From assembly GCF_009849585.1 (NCBI RefSeq), contig NZ_VCRN01000018.1:1-64000 (forward strand): a stretch of 64,000 nt of DNA, in the 5' to 3' direction. This document shows positions 24,590 to 33,001 of this stretch, piece by piece; the stretch's first letter is position 1; the number at the start of each line of letters is the position of its first letter. The translations under genes and the position numbers were made by a program. Under the pieces are notes generated by a model. That model saw only the letters and a list, made by a program, of their open reading frames with translations, did not search any database and was not told the origin of the DNA. Origin of the DNA: Bacillus sp. ZZV12-4809 (GTDB taxonomy: Bacteria > Bacillota > Bacilli > Bacillales > Cytobacillaceae).

Positions 24590-25720
24590 TTAGTTAACAG
24601 CTTTTACTTTAGCAAATGCATCTTCAACAGATACATAATCATAGCCAAGGTCTTTAGCAACCGCTGGGTATGTGATGCTTCCGTTTACAACGTTCACACC
24701 AAGCTTAAGTGCTGCATTGTCTTCAATCGCTTTCACAACGCCTTTGTTTGCAATTTGCAGAGCATAGTTGATTGTAACGTTTGTAAGAGCAATTGTAGAT
24801 GTTCTTGGAACAGCACCAGGCATGTTCGCAACAGCATAGTGAACAACGCCATGCTTATCATATGTTGGGTTGTCATGAGTTGTAATATGATCAACTGTTT
24901 CGAAAATACCGCCCTGGTCAATCGCTACGTCTACAACTACTGAACCAGGCTTCATTGTTTTGATCATTTCTTCTGTTACAAGCTTAGGCGCTTTCGCTCC
25001 CGGAATTAGAACTGCACCAATTACCAGGTCAGCATCTTTAACAGCCTGTGCAATGTTGAATGGATTAGACATTAAAGTCTGGATGCTGTTTCCAAAGATA
25101 TCATCAAGCTGGCGCAGACGCTCTGGGCTTAAGTCGATGATTGTAACTTGTGCGCCAAGTCCGATTGCCATTTTTGCTGCGTTGATTCCAACTACACCGC
25201 CGCCAATGATGGTAACTTTTCCGCGTGATACACCAGGAACACCTGCAAGAAGAATACCCATTCCGCCATTTGTCTTCTGCAGGAATTGAGCTCCAATTTG
25301 AGCAGACATGCGTCCTGCAACTTCACTCATTGGAGTAAGAAGAGGCAGTGTACGGTTAACTTCAACTGTTTCATAAGCAATAGCTGTAACGCCTTTTTCA
25401 GTTAAAGCTTTTGCAAGCTCAGGCTCTGCTGCAAGGTGAAGGTATGTGAAAAGAACCAATCCTTCACGGAAATAACCATACTCAGATGGAAGCGGTTCTT
25501 TAACCTTCATAACCATTTCAGCAGCCCATGCTTCAGCCGCAGTATCTACGATAACAGCCCCTACTTCAGTATAATCTTCATTAGTGAAACCGCTTCCAAT
25601 TCCTGCGTCGATTTCTACTAATACTTTATGTCCGGACTTTACTAATGCATCAACGCTTGCTGGTGTAGCAGCAACACGATTTTCATTATTTTTAATTTCT
25701 TTAGGTACTCCAATAATCAT
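24590..25720 (-). CDS. ald: Alanine dehydrogenase
   Basis: 376 residues, whole-length match to Ald. Active-site residues known from the family are in place: Arg15 (NNENR), Lys74 (MKVKEP), His95 (TYLHLA). The NAD fold is [11 protein letters not shown] near 168. It interconverts L-alanine and pyruvate plus ammonia with NADH and is used for alanine catabolism and spore formation. ATG 25720 follows AAAGGGGAG. It is transcribed in the same direction as adeR, which lies upstream, as in B. subtilis. Confidence 0.97.
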   Translation of the reverse strand: MIIGVPKEIKNNENRVAATPASVDALVKSGHKVLVEIDAGIGSGFTNEDYTEVGAVIVDTAAEAWAAEMVMKVKEPLPSEYGYFREGLVLFTYLHLAAEPELAKALTEKGVTAIAYETVEVNRTLPLLTPMSEVAGRMSAQIGAQFLQKTNGGMGILLAGVPGVSRGKVTIIGGGVVGINAAKMAIGLGAQVTIIDLSPERLRQLDDIFGNSIQTLMSNPFNIAQAVKDADLVIGAVLIPGAKAPKLVTEEMIKTMKPGSVVVDVAIDQGGIFETVDHITTHDNPTYDKHGVVHYAVANMPGAVPRTSTIALTNVTINYALQIANKGVVKAIEDNAALKLGVNVVNGSITYPAVAKDLGYDYVSVEDAFAKVKAVN

Positions 25721-25766
25721 GGAAAACTCCCCTTTCAATCTATCAATTATGATATTTACTATTGTC

Positions 25767-25796
25767 AGTATAATAATTTTAGTAAAGCGCTGTCAT
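25767..25796 (-). promoter_or_regulatory. Sigma-A-type promoter of ald
   Basis: The minus strand reads ATGACA, 18 bases, TATACT, about 50 bp before the ald start. The one-base defect in -35 and long spacer fit an activator-dependent promoter (AdeR). Confidence 0.55.
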
Positions 25797-25815
25797 TGTT
25801 GAATTCATAAAATAA

Positions 25816-25855
25816 AAGAGCCTCCATTTGTGGAAATCTACAAATGAGGGCTCTT
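25816..25855 (-). terminator. Terminator of adeR
   Basis: Sixteen-base arms AAGAGCC(C)TCATTTGT/ACAAATGGAGGCTCTT, followed by TTTTATTTTA on the minus strand. The stop codon of adeR lies in the stem. Confidence 0.85.
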
Positions 25856-27079
25856 CTTTTCCATTCTCCGGACTTTAAGTTCAAGATATAAAGAAAGTTT
25901 TGTATTCGTATTCTTCAGGTCAACCTTCCCAATATCAGTTATCCTCTTTAATCGGTAATTCAGTGTATTCATATGAATATGCAGGTTTTTAGCTGTTTCA
26001 TTCACATTGCTGTCATGATCAATGAAGGCTTCCAGGGTAGCGAGCAAATTGGTCCGGTGCTCAAGATCATATTTAATAATCTTCTCAATAGCAGGGTGCT
26101 CATACGGCTCCTGCCGCTTCTTTTCAAGGATGGCATCAAGATAGCGGAAAATGCCAAGCTGCTGGTAGCTGTAGACATGATGGATCTCTTCCGGAAATTG
26201 CTCTTTAAGGCGCAGTACCTGCAATGCCTCCTGATAGCTTTTTTCCACTTTTTCAAAGTGCTGATAAGCAGTTCCTGTTGCCCCGCTAATATGATCAATG
26301 CTAAATCGCGTGTTCATTTCATCAATGAAAAACTGGATGAATTCGATGAAAGGATTTTCAGCTTGAGCAGATTCAGGCGGTGCAGCCAGAATGACAAATT
26401 CATTCGCCATCGCGGCATGAAAGGTTATCTGAACCTTTTGGCTTGTCGTAATCAGGTAGATGATCTTTTGTTCTATTTTAGAGGTCACTTCTTCTTTAAA
26501 CCTAAAGACCAGCACAGCAAACGGTGATGGCGGTTTTATACTTAAATCCTCAAATTTGTCTGAGATTTCATCATGGCTATGGAAATGGCCGGTTAACAGC
26601 TCCCAGAAAAAATCCCGGTAGCCCTCAGCTCTTTTTTTCTTTTGCGCATTTAGTTTTAGCATTTCCGTCCTTGCTGACTGTGCGGCCAGTTTCAGCAGAT
26701 TCAGCTTGCTTTCTGTTAAGGCGGCTTCTTCTTCGACGACCCAGATGTAGCCCAGTACCTCATTATGATTGCGTATAGAAATGGCTACCCGATTTCCCAG
26801 TCCTATCTCCTTTATTTCAGGAATTCTAAGCGGTTCCCCGCTTTGCATCAGCTGTGGTATCACACGATCCTTCCATAAACGATTAATAACCTTTTCGGGA
26901 ACCTTTCTGCTGATAATTGTAGCTATTCGAGCGGTATCTGTCTGATCATCATGTGTACTGTATGCCAGCAGGCGATGATTTACATCTTCTATAGTAACAG
27001 GGCATTCCAGGACATCGCGGATCTTATCTACTAATTCCTCCAGATCACTAAATGCCCTCTTAAACGGATCCTTTTCCAT
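25838..27079 (-). CDS. adeR: PucR-type regulator AdeR (activator of ald)
   Basis: 413 residues. A GAF-like N-terminal region (LECPVTIEDVNHRLLAYSTHDD) leads to a middle GGDEF-like CdaR part and a C-terminal PucR helix-turn-helix (TNLLATLEAFIDHDSNVNETAKNLHIHMNTLNYRLKRI). This is the architecture of AdeR, which activates ald in B. subtilis in response to alanine. ATG 27079 is chosen with GGGTGAT upstream; an in-frame GTG at 27118 is possible but poorly supported. Immediately upstream of ald in the same orientation. Confidence 0.88.
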   Translation of the reverse strand: MEKDPFKRAFSDLEELVDKIRDVLECPVTIEDVNHRLLAYSTHDDQTDTARIATIISRKVPEKVINRLWKDRVIPQLMQSGEPLRIPEIKEIGLGNRVAISIRNHNEVLGYIWVVEEEAALTESKLNLLKLAAQSARTEMLKLNAQKKKRAEGYRDFFWELLTGHFHSHDEISDKFEDLSIKPPSPFAVLVFRFKEEVTSKIEQKIIYLITTSQKVQITFHAAMANEFVILAAPPESAQAENPFIEFIQFFIDEMNTRFSIDHISGATGTAYQHFEKVEKSYQEALQVLRLKEQFPEEIHHVYSYQQLGIFRYLDAILEKKRQEPYEHPAIEKIIKYDLEHRTNLLATLEAFIDHDSNVNETAKNLHIHMNTLNYRLKRITDIGKVDLKNTNTKLSLYLELKVRRMEKKSPHL

Positions 27080-27254
27080 TTTATTATCACCCAATCGTAA
27101 AACTTCTTTAAATTTCACTTTTTCTATCCTATTATATTATACCTCAATCCTGCCCTGTACTCTACCAGGGCCATCATGCCATTCGACAATATTCGGGGGG
27201 TGCCTGTCACAAAACTTTTATAAAATTGCTAATAGTTTTACTTTTTTATTTAAC

Positions 27255-27283
27255 TTGAAGTTATATTCAGATAATTTTACAAT
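27255..27283 (+). promoter_or_regulatory. Sigma-A promoter of the AgcS symporter gene
   Basis: TTGAAG (27255-27260), 17-bp spacer, TACAAT (27278-27283). The start point would be near 27290, about 75 bp before the ATG. Confidence 0.75.
27262..27276 (+). promoter_or_regulatory. CodY-box-like sequence inside the promoter
   Basis: TATATTCAGATAATT matches AATTTTCWGAAAATT at 12 of 15 positions and fills the spacer between -35 and -10. CodY repression would fit an amino-acid importer. Weak by sequence alone. Confidence 0.35.
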
Positions 27284-27333
27284 AGGACATGTTCACAAAA
27301 AAATCATATTTTAATAGGTTTAATGGCAAAACT

Positions 27334-27347
27334 TGAAAGCGTTAACA
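27334..27347 (+). promoter_or_regulatory. CcpA cre site
   Basis: TGAAAGCGTTAACA matches TGNAARCGNWWWCA at every position. It lies about 45 bp downstream of the predicted start point and just before the ribosome site, a road-block position for catabolite repression. Confidence 0.75.
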
Positions 27348-27365
27348 TCTGGGAGGCGATGATTT

Positions 27366-28775
27366 ATGCTAGAAACGCTTAATAAAATTAACGGAGTGCT
27401 CTGGGGCACACCGAGCTTAATTTTGCTTTTTGGTACGGGTGTTCTTTTAACATTCATGCTGAAAGGCCTTCAATTCAGAAGGCTGATATATGCATTCAAA
27501 TTAGGTTTTACAAAAGAAGGACAGGCTTCATCCAATGCTGAAGGAGATGTCAGTAACTTCAAGGCTCTTATGACAGCTCTTGCAGCTACCATTGGTAATG
27601 GTAATATCGCTGGTGTTGCCACTGCGATTACACTCGGCGGACCAGGGTCAATCTTCTGGATGTGGATTGTTGGTTTGCTTGGAATGGCAACCAAATATGC
27701 CGAAGCATTACTGGCAATGAAATACCGTGTAAAAAATGCAAATGGTGAGTATTCCAGCGGACCGATGTATTATGTGGAGCGTGGTCTTGGCAAGAAGTTT
27801 AAATGGCTTGCAGTGGCATTTGCCGTCTTTGGCGCTTTTGCAGCACTGGGCATTGGAAACAGTGTTCAATCAAATACAATAGCCTCTGTAATGGATACTT
27901 CTTTTGGAGTTAATAATTGGATAACAGGTGTTATCCTTGCTGTACTCGCTGCTTTAATTATCTTCGGCGGTATTCAGCGCATCAGTACTGTTGCAGGATT
28001 CTTTGTTCCAGTTATGGCCGTTCTTTATATCGGAGGGGCATTACTTATACTGGCTGTAAACTATGATCAAATCATACCCGGTTTCCAGACAATCTTCTAT
28101 TATGCCTTCAACCCGGTAGCAGCAACCGGAGGTTTTGTCGGAGTTGTCGTATCTGAAGCAATCAAGAATGGTGTTTCACGGGGTATTTTCTCGAATGAAG
28201 CCGGACTTGGTACCGCAGCGCTTATCGCAGGAAACGCAAAGACTGACCATCCTGTAAAACAGGCACTTGTTGCAATGACTGGTACATTTATTGTTACAAT
28301 CGTGGTTTGTACGATGACTGGTCTGGTTCTTATCATGACTGGTTTCTGGGACACAACTGGCGGATTGATCTCAGGTGTGGCCCATGATGGCAGCCTTGAC
28401 GGCGGGGCACTAACTAGTGCAGCCTTTTCTCATGTTCTTGGAGTTGCAGGAGAGTACATTGTTGCTTTCTCTGTTATCTTCTTCGGGTTTTCAACCATTG
28501 TCGGCTGGTATGTATATGGTGAAAAATGCTTTGAATACCTTGTTGGCACAAAAGGAATAATGGGATACCGTGCCATTTACATCTTTGCGACTGGCATCGG
28601 TGCGGTTGCTAACTTAACAACTGTTTGGGCTTTCGCAGACATGGCAAATGCATTAATGATGATCCCTAACTTGGTTGCATTAATACTTTTAAGCAAAGTG
28701 GTTGTTAAAGATACTAATGAATTCTTTGAAAATCACTATAAAGCAGCAAATAGACAGCTTAAGAAAGCTGGCTGA
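27366..28775 (+). CDS. Alanine/glycine:cation symporter (AgcS family)
   Basis: 469 residues with about 10-11 membrane segments and the family signatures ALAATIGNGNIAGVATAITLGGPGSIFWMW, SSGPMYYVERGLGKKFKW and SRGIFSNEAGLGTAALIAGNAKT. It imports alanine or glycine with Na+ or H+. Divergent from adeR-ald, so uptake, regulation and deamination of alanine are encoded together. ATG 27366 follows GGGAGG. A sigma-A promoter, a CodY-like box and a perfect cre lie upstream. Confidence 0.93.
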   Translation: MLETLNKINGVLWGTPSLILLFGTGVLLTFMLKGLQFRRLIYAFKLGFTKEGQASSNAEGDVSNFKALMTALAATIGNGNIAGVATAITLGGPGSIFWMWIVGLLGMATKYAEALLAMKYRVKNANGEYSSGPMYYVERGLGKKFKWLAVAFAVFGAFAALGIGNSVQSNTIASVMDTSFGVNNWITGVILAVLAALIIFGGIQRISTVAGFFVPVMAVLYIGGALLILAVNYDQIIPGFQTIFYYAFNPVAATGGFVGVVVSEAIKNGVSRGIFSNEAGLGTAALIAGNAKTDHPVKQALVAMTGTFIVTIVVCTMTGLVLIMTGFWDTTGGLISGVAHDGSLDGGALTSAAFSHVLGVAGEYIVAFSVIFFGFSTIVGWYVYGEKCFEYLVGTKGIMGYRAIYIFATGIGAVANLTTVWAFADMANALMMIPNLVALILLSKVVVKDTNEFFENHYKAANRQLKKAG

Positions 28776-28779
28776 TAAA

Positions 28780-28839
28780 AACGAAAGGCGCCCGCTTATT
28801 GGCTTATAACCTCGAGCCGATGCGCCTGGAGCTGGACAT
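28780..28839 (+). repeat. Type A interspersed repeat, short copy
   Basis: AACGAAAGGCGCCCGC... ending ACCTCGAGCC...GCGCCTGGAGCTGGACA. It shares both ends with the 54722 and 60190 copies. Confidence 0.65.
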
Positions 28840-28846
28840 ATTGTTA

Positions 28847-28878
28847 AAAAACACAGGTCTATGGATCTGTGTTTTTTT
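28847..28878 (+). terminator. Terminator downstream of symporter gene
   Basis: AAAAACACAG/CTGTGTTTTTTT with a 10-base loop. Confidence 0.85.
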
Positions 28879-28893
28879 GTTCAGACTGCATCC

Positions 28894-29136
28894 CTATAAC
28901 GGAAATAACGGCAGTTCATTTCTCTCGTGAATATAGACAAATATCCGATAATGATATAGAAAATCGCCAGTTATTACTCCTTCTTCTTCAAAAGAATAAG
29001 CATCTAAAAATGCTTCTATCCGGTCTTTATCCTCTCCATCCCATACCCCGGTCATCCAGACTTTATAGGCAAGACTGCTGCTTAAACCTGCATATCCGCT
29101 TTCCTCAAAAAGCTCCTCGATTTGCTCCCTTTCCAT
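28894..29136 (-). CDS. Small acidic protein, unknown
   Basis: 80 residues, soluble and acidic: EREQIEELFEESGYAGLSSSLAYKVWMTGVW, then IEAFLDAYSFEEEGVITGDFLYHYRIFVYIHE. No family recognised. The ATG is preceded by GGGGGAGGTGG, a strong site, and the gene lies alone between the symporter and the SDR gene in opposite orientation. Confidence 0.55.
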   Translation of the reverse strand: MEREQIEELFEESGYAGLSSSLAYKVWMTGVWDGEDKDRIEAFLDAYSFEEEGVITGDFLYHYRIFVYIHERNELPLFPL

Positions 29137-29312
29137 CTGTCCACCTCCCCCGTTTGTTATCCATCCTTATCTGTTTTTATCTTACTTATACACTTTTGGG
29201 ACAAGGCAAATATACAATTTTAGCACCATATGAGGTGAACTTGTCTATACTATATCGAAGTCTATTTTAAATATGCAGGAATGCTTATTAATCAAATAAG
29301 GGAGGGATAACT

Positions 29313-30086
29313 TTGGAATTGAACGAGTTATTTCATTTAGGCAATAAAACAGCCATTGTCACTGGAGGCGGACGCGGACTCGGAGAGCAAATGGCAAATG
29401 CACTTGGGGAAGCAGGAGCAAATGTGGTTGTCTGCTCACGCAGATTTGAAGCATGTGATCATGTCAGAAAAAACCTGGAAGCAAAGGGTGTTAAAGCTCT
29501 GGCTATCGAATGTGACATCACTAATGAAGAAGACATTCAAAAAGTCATTCAAAAGACTTTGGAGACATTTGGAACAATCGATATCCTCGTTAATAATAGC
29601 GGCACATCCTGGGTTGCTCCTATTCTCGATCTGCCTGCTGATAAATGGGACAAAGTCATGAATGTGAATTTGAAAGGGCTGTTTTTATTTTCACAGGCTG
29701 CCGCAAAAGTGATGACGAAACAGGGAAGCGGCAAAATCATTAATATTTCTTCCGTAACTGGAATGAGGGGTACTCACTCAGCTTTTCTTGATGCAGTGGC
29801 CTACAGTACAAGTAAAGGTGCAGTTATCTCACTTACAAAGGATATGGCTGTAAAGCTGGCACCTGCCGGCATTCAAGTAAACGCTATCGCTCCAGGCTTC
29901 TTTCCTACCAAGATTACAAAGGTCCTTGAAAAATCGAGTTCAGTTATTCACAAAATGATTCCTGCGGGAAGATTTGGAAATGAACATGATTTAAAAGGAG
30001 CGGCTGTCTTTCTATCATCTAAAGCGTCTGATTACATGACGGGACAGGTATTAGTCGTAGATGGAGGAATGACGGTATCCCTCTAA
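29313..30086 (+). CDS. Short-chain dehydrogenase/reductase
   Basis: 257 residues of the classical SDR type: TGGGRGLGEQ cofactor loop near 17, NNSG near 92, active-site Ser in ISSVTG and YSTSKGA (Tyr, Lys). The best family fit is gluconate 5-dehydrogenase/3-ketoacyl reductase-like. The Arg after the glycine-rich loop (CSRRFEA) suggests NADP(H). TTG 29313 is used with AAGGGAGGG upstream. It heads a cluster with a PhaR-like protein and a PHA-synthase-like enzyme, where it could act as the acetoacetyl-CoA reductase (PhaB role, inference). Confidence 0.82.
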   Translation: MELNELFHLGNKTAIVTGGGRGLGEQMANALGEAGANVVVCSRRFEACDHVRKNLEAKGVKALAIECDITNEEDIQKVIQKTLETFGTIDILVNNSGTSWVAPILDLPADKWDKVMNVNLKGLFLFSQAAAKVMTKQGSGKIINISSVTGMRGTHSAFLDAVAYSTSKGAVISLTKDMAVKLAPAGIQVNAIAPGFFPTKITKVLEKSSSVIHKMIPAGRFGNEHDLKGAAVFLSSKASDYMTGQVLVVDGGMTVSL

Positions 30087-30123
30087 GCATCACAAGGCTA
30101 ACTTCATAGAAAGGAGAAAGTTT

Positions 30124-30480
30124 ATGTCCATTAACCATACGGAAGCTATATTGCAGGCAATAAAAAAGTTAGGGACAAAAGTGGAAAGAGATCTGAATGA
30201 ATCTATACAGAACTCTATTAACAAAGAAGATATTTTCAAGAACTTAGTCACCCGTTCTGAGGTGACCGCAGCAAGCATGAAAAAACTGCGGGACGCCATT
30301 GAGACACTATCCATCCCTCTTAATTTCCCTACCAAGACTGACGTGGCAAACGCAGCTAAACTAACTGTGCAGGCTGAAGAAAAAATGGATCAGATTGACG
30401 AAAAGGTCATCGCTTTGGCCAGATCAATTGAGGAAATAAGAAAAGCACTTGACAGCCCTGCTGAAAGCGCGGAAAAATAA
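30124..30480 (+). CDS. PhaR/PhaE-like PHA synthase partner (putative)
   Basis: 118 residues, helical, charged, no membrane segment. The C-terminal half (IPLNFPTKTDVANAAKLTVQAEEKMDQIDEKVIALARSIEEI) resembles the C-terminal helix of PhaR/PhaE subunits, where a PT(K/R)xDV-type motif precedes a coiled coil. It is shorter than typical PhaR. Its TAA is followed at once by the ATG of the synthase-like gene, with no gap, so the two are translationally coupled and probably one complex. ATG 30124 follows AAAGGAG. The assignment rests on motif and context. Confidence 0.5.
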   Translation: MSINHTEAILQAIKKLGTKVERDLNESIQNSINKEDIFKNLVTRSEVTAASMKKLRDAIETLSIPLNFPTKTDVANAAKLTVQAEEKMDQIDEKVIALARSIEEIRKALDSPAESAEK

Positions 30481-31509
30481 ATGACACAGAATACACCCTC
30501 CAGAAAACTGCTCGGATTCTTTAATACTCTTTCTCAGCCCGATCCGGAGATAAATATAACTCCAAGAACGGCAGTCTGGAAAAAAAATAAGGCAACGCTC
30601 TGGAACTATGCCCCTTCCTGCAAAAAATACAGTATTCCCATTTTCCTTGTGTATTCACTTGTCAATCAGCCCTTTATTTTGGATCTGGGACCGCAGAATA
30701 GTTTAATCGAAGCTTTGGTTAACAGCGGGTATGATGTCTACTTGCTGGATTTCGGAATTCCGGGCTATGAGGATAAAGACATTACGATGGAAGATTATAT
30801 TACTGAATACATTCAAAAGGGGATAAAAAGAGCTTTATATCACGCCGGAGCCGAGGAAATAACGGTCATGGGCTTTTGCCTTGGCGGCACCTTTGCAGCC
30901 ATTTATGCAGCCATTGCGGATGAACCGGTTAAAAACTTAGTATTGTCTGTCGCACCGGTTGATTTCAGCATTATCCCCGTTTTTGATAAATGGGCACATG
31001 AGCTCCGAAATGGAGAAGGCAGTCTGGATACCACTTTTGATGCATGGGGACTTATTCCCGCATCTGCCATTAAATATGGTATGCGCATATTTACCTCTCC
31101 TCTCTATTACTCTCCGTATTTATCGCTGCTGGCAAGGGCCGACGATGAAGCATATACAACCCGCTGGAAGCGATTTAACCATTGGACAAATGGCCATATC
31201 CCATTTGCCGGGGCTGCAATGAAGCAAATCCATCAGGACCTTTTAAAAGACAATAAACTTGTGAACGGTACATTAACAATCGGAGAAAAGAAAGCCGTCC
31301 TCAGTAATATTAAAGCTAATTTGCTCGCTGTCGCTTCAGATAATGACCGGCTTGTTCCAAAAGAACAGGTTCTTCCGGTCTTGGACCTCGTGTCAAGCGC
31401 TGATAAAACTTTTCACCTGCTTCAGGGCGGGCATGCCACTCTTACTTCAGAGGGAAAAGTTCCTGGTTATTTGGATGAATGGCTGTCAGGACGATCAGGT
31501 CGATTATAA
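30481..31509 (+). CDS. phaC: Class III/IV-like polyhydroxyalkanoate synthase
   Basis: 342 residues, close to the usual 350-360 of class IV PhaC. Family features: TPRTAVWKKNKATLWNY, YSLVNQPFILDLGPQNSLIEAL, and the lipase-like box GFCLGG with nucleophile Cys133. The partner residues are visible at Asp289 (SDNDRLVP) and His318 (QGGHATL). PhaC polymerises hydroxyacyl-CoA to storage polyester and needs a PhaR or PhaE partner, which the preceding gene may supply. It reads as a divergent member; a related alpha/beta acyltransferase cannot be excluded. The ribosome site (GCGGAAAAATAA) is weak, consistent with coupling. Confidence 0.72.
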   Translation: MTQNTPSRKLLGFFNTLSQPDPEINITPRTAVWKKNKATLWNYAPSCKKYSIPIFLVYSLVNQPFILDLGPQNSLIEALVNSGYDVYLLDFGIPGYEDKDITMEDYITEYIQKGIKRALYHAGAEEITVMGFCLGGTFAAIYAAIADEPVKNLVLSVAPVDFSIIPVFDKWAHELRNGEGSLDTTFDAWGLIPASAIKYGMRIFTSPLYYSPYLSLLARADDEAYTTRWKRFNHWTNGHIPFAGAAMKQIHQDLLKDNKLVNGTLTIGEKKAVLSNIKANLLAVASDNDRLVPKEQVLPVLDLVSSADKTFHLLQGGHATLTSEGKVPGYLDEWLSGRSGRL

Positions 31510-31565
31510 CAGTTAATTCCCCTGCCACTGCAGGGGATTCAACATTTAAAGGAGGAGGTAACTTG

Positions 31566-31667
31566 ATGACTTTATGCAGTTATCCAAAAATGTATATGAA
31601 TGACTATACCATCAGTGCTTATTTGGGGTTTGCTTCATTTGTATTTAGAGACTTATTTCCTGCTTAG
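31566..31667 (+). CDS. 33-residue small ORF with a very strong ribosome site
   Basis: ATG 31566 lies five bases after AAAGGAGGAGGT, one of the best ribosome sites in the window, and the frame ends at TAG 31667 right before a terminator. The peptide begins MTLCSYPKMYMNDYT and ends in a hydrophobic stretch (AYLGFASFVFRDLF). No family known. A hairpin with a GC stem lies at 31518-31537 between phaC and this frame. Probably co-transcribed with the PHA-type cluster. Confidence 0.5.
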   Translation: MTLCSYPKMYMNDYTISAYLGFASFVFRDLFPA

Positions 31668-31674
31668 TACTAGG

Positions 31675-31701
31675 ACCATGCATTTACTGCATGGTTTTTT
31701 T
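31675..31701 (+). terminator. Terminator of the PHA-type cluster
   Basis: ACCATGCA/TGCATGGT with a 5-base loop and seven T, right after the 33-codon frame. Confidence 0.9.
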
Positions 31702-31811
31702 ATTTGTGTTAACTCATGCAAAGCTGCAAATAATAAGCAAATGAACAAAATGCACTAACAGGTAGCTTCAAGCGGGCACCTGCACAAGGACAGAGCAGAA
31801 GGAGACTAACT

Positions 31812-32324
31812 ATGGACTTGAAGATTTTCAAGGCAATCAGCCGTTTATCCGGACGTATGGCATTCATCGACTTTTTGATGATTCTTATATCAAATAAGGC
31901 AAGATATTTATTTTTATTTGTTCTGGCAGGTATGTGGCTGGCCAGGGGAGCTTCCCGAACATCCGCAAAAAAAGCGGCTGCCGCTTCCCTGATTGCTATC
32001 TTTGTAAATAAAGTAATAAAAATTTGTTATTTTAGGCCACGTCCATTTATTAAAACCAAGGTTGGCCTATTGATCCCGGCCAAAAGAGATTCAAGTTTTC
32101 CAAGCAAGCATACAGTAGTGTCGTTTGCTGCTTCTATCGTTATTTTTTACGGCAACCGATTTATAGGGCGCATTCTGCTGTGGGTTTCAGGGCTCACAGG
32201 CTTCTCCCGCATATGGGCTGGCCACCACTACCCTTCTGATGTTATCGGCGGTGCTCTTATTGGCGCAACAATAGGCTGGATGACAGAAAAATGTTCAATG
32301 GAAAAATCAAAAGCAGAACATTAG
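31812..32324 (+). CDS. PAP2-family undecaprenyl-diphosphatase (BcrC-like)
   Basis: 170 residues with four to five membrane segments and the three phosphatase motifs: KICYFRPRPF, FPSKHTVVSF (PSxH) and SRIWAGHHYPSDVIGG. It likely removes a phosphate from undecaprenyl diphosphate on the outer face, recycling the wall carrier and giving bacitracin tolerance. ATG 31812 follows AGAAGGAG. Single gene. Confidence 0.85.
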   Translation: MDLKIFKAISRLSGRMAFIDFLMILISNKARYLFLFVLAGMWLARGASRTSAKKAAAASLIAIFVNKVIKICYFRPRPFIKTKVGLLIPAKRDSSFPSKHTVVSFAASIVIFYGNRFIGRILLWVSGLTGFSRIWAGHHYPSDVIGGALIGATIGWMTEKCSMEKSKAEH

Positions 32325-32440
32325 AATAAAAAAAATGTAAAAACCACACTTTCTTTGGCGAAAGAAAACTTGTTTTGTCAGTCTGGAAGGACTTCATGCT
32401 ATTCCGGCAGAATTCTTTGTAAAAACGGGAGGGGATCAGT

Positions 32441-32965
32441 ATGAATACGAGTGCTGCAGCCAAATTATTAGGTGTTTCACCTAGCACTATTCAGCGATGG
32501 GTTAAACAACTGGAACTCCGGACGGAACGAAATGAATTGGGCCATTACTTATTTACAGAAGAAGACATTAGCCTGCTAAAACAGGTGCAGGACCAGCTTA
32601 ATCAGGGGATAATATTGCAGGACGTTACTGTAAATGGAAAAAAGACGAGAAAGGGTACGGTCAATGGAGAAACAGCTGCCGCACCAGCAATGGAGAAAAT
32701 ATATTTAAAAATAAGTGAGCTTGAGAAGCGGCTGAACGGAAAAGCAGATGATGTGGTGTCATACCAGCTGCTGCAGCATCGCAGTGAAATAGAGGAATTG
32801 CAGAAGGAAAATGCACGTCTGCTGAAAAGAATTGAGGTTCTTGAAGCGAGGACAGCTGTTAAAAATCGAGACATCCCTGCTGACACTCTTTTGGTTTTTG
32901 ATCAGGAGAAGCCAAGGAAGAAATTAAAAAAGAGAAACATTTTCACTATGCTGTTCGGATTTTAG
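32441..32965 (+). CDS. racA: Chromosome-anchoring protein RacA
   Basis: 174 residues. The MerR-like helix-turn-helix at the N-terminus (TSAAAKLLGVSPSTIQRWVKQLELRTERNELGHYLFTEEDI) matches RacA closely. A linker is followed by a coiled coil (about 88-135), and the tail is basic (KPRKKLKKRN). In B. subtilis RacA links the origin region to the cell pole through DivIVA during sporulation. The ATG has GGGAGGGGA upstream. Confidence 0.85.
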   Translation: MNTSAAAKLLGVSPSTIQRWVKQLELRTERNELGHYLFTEEDISLLKQVQDQLNQGIILQDVTVNGKKTRKGTVNGETAAAPAMEKIYLKISELEKRLNGKADDVVSYQLLQHRSEIEELQKENARLLKRIEVLEARTAVKNRDIPADTLLVFDQEKPRKKLKKRNIFTMLFGF

Positions 32966-33001
32966 TAAGGATAAAAGCGTATCTACGCTTTTATCCTTAC
33001 T
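32964..33001. terminator. Perfect 17-bp hairpin between racA and yuiH
   Basis: AGTAAGGATAAAAGCGT (32964-32980) and its exact complement (32985-33001) around ATCT. It overlaps the stop codons of both convergent genes. Confidence 0.85.

Noticed and set aside
24494-24943. 149-codon frame antisense to ald
   Set aside because: Composition is Cys/Asn/Val-rich nonsense from the complementary strand of a well-conserved gene.
25973-26527. 184-codon frame antisense to adeR
   Set aside because: No ribosome site or family features; adeR on the other strand has clear domains.
27180-27200. TnrA/GlnR box near TGTCACAAAACTT upstream of the symporter
   Set aside because: The second half-site TNACA is missing.
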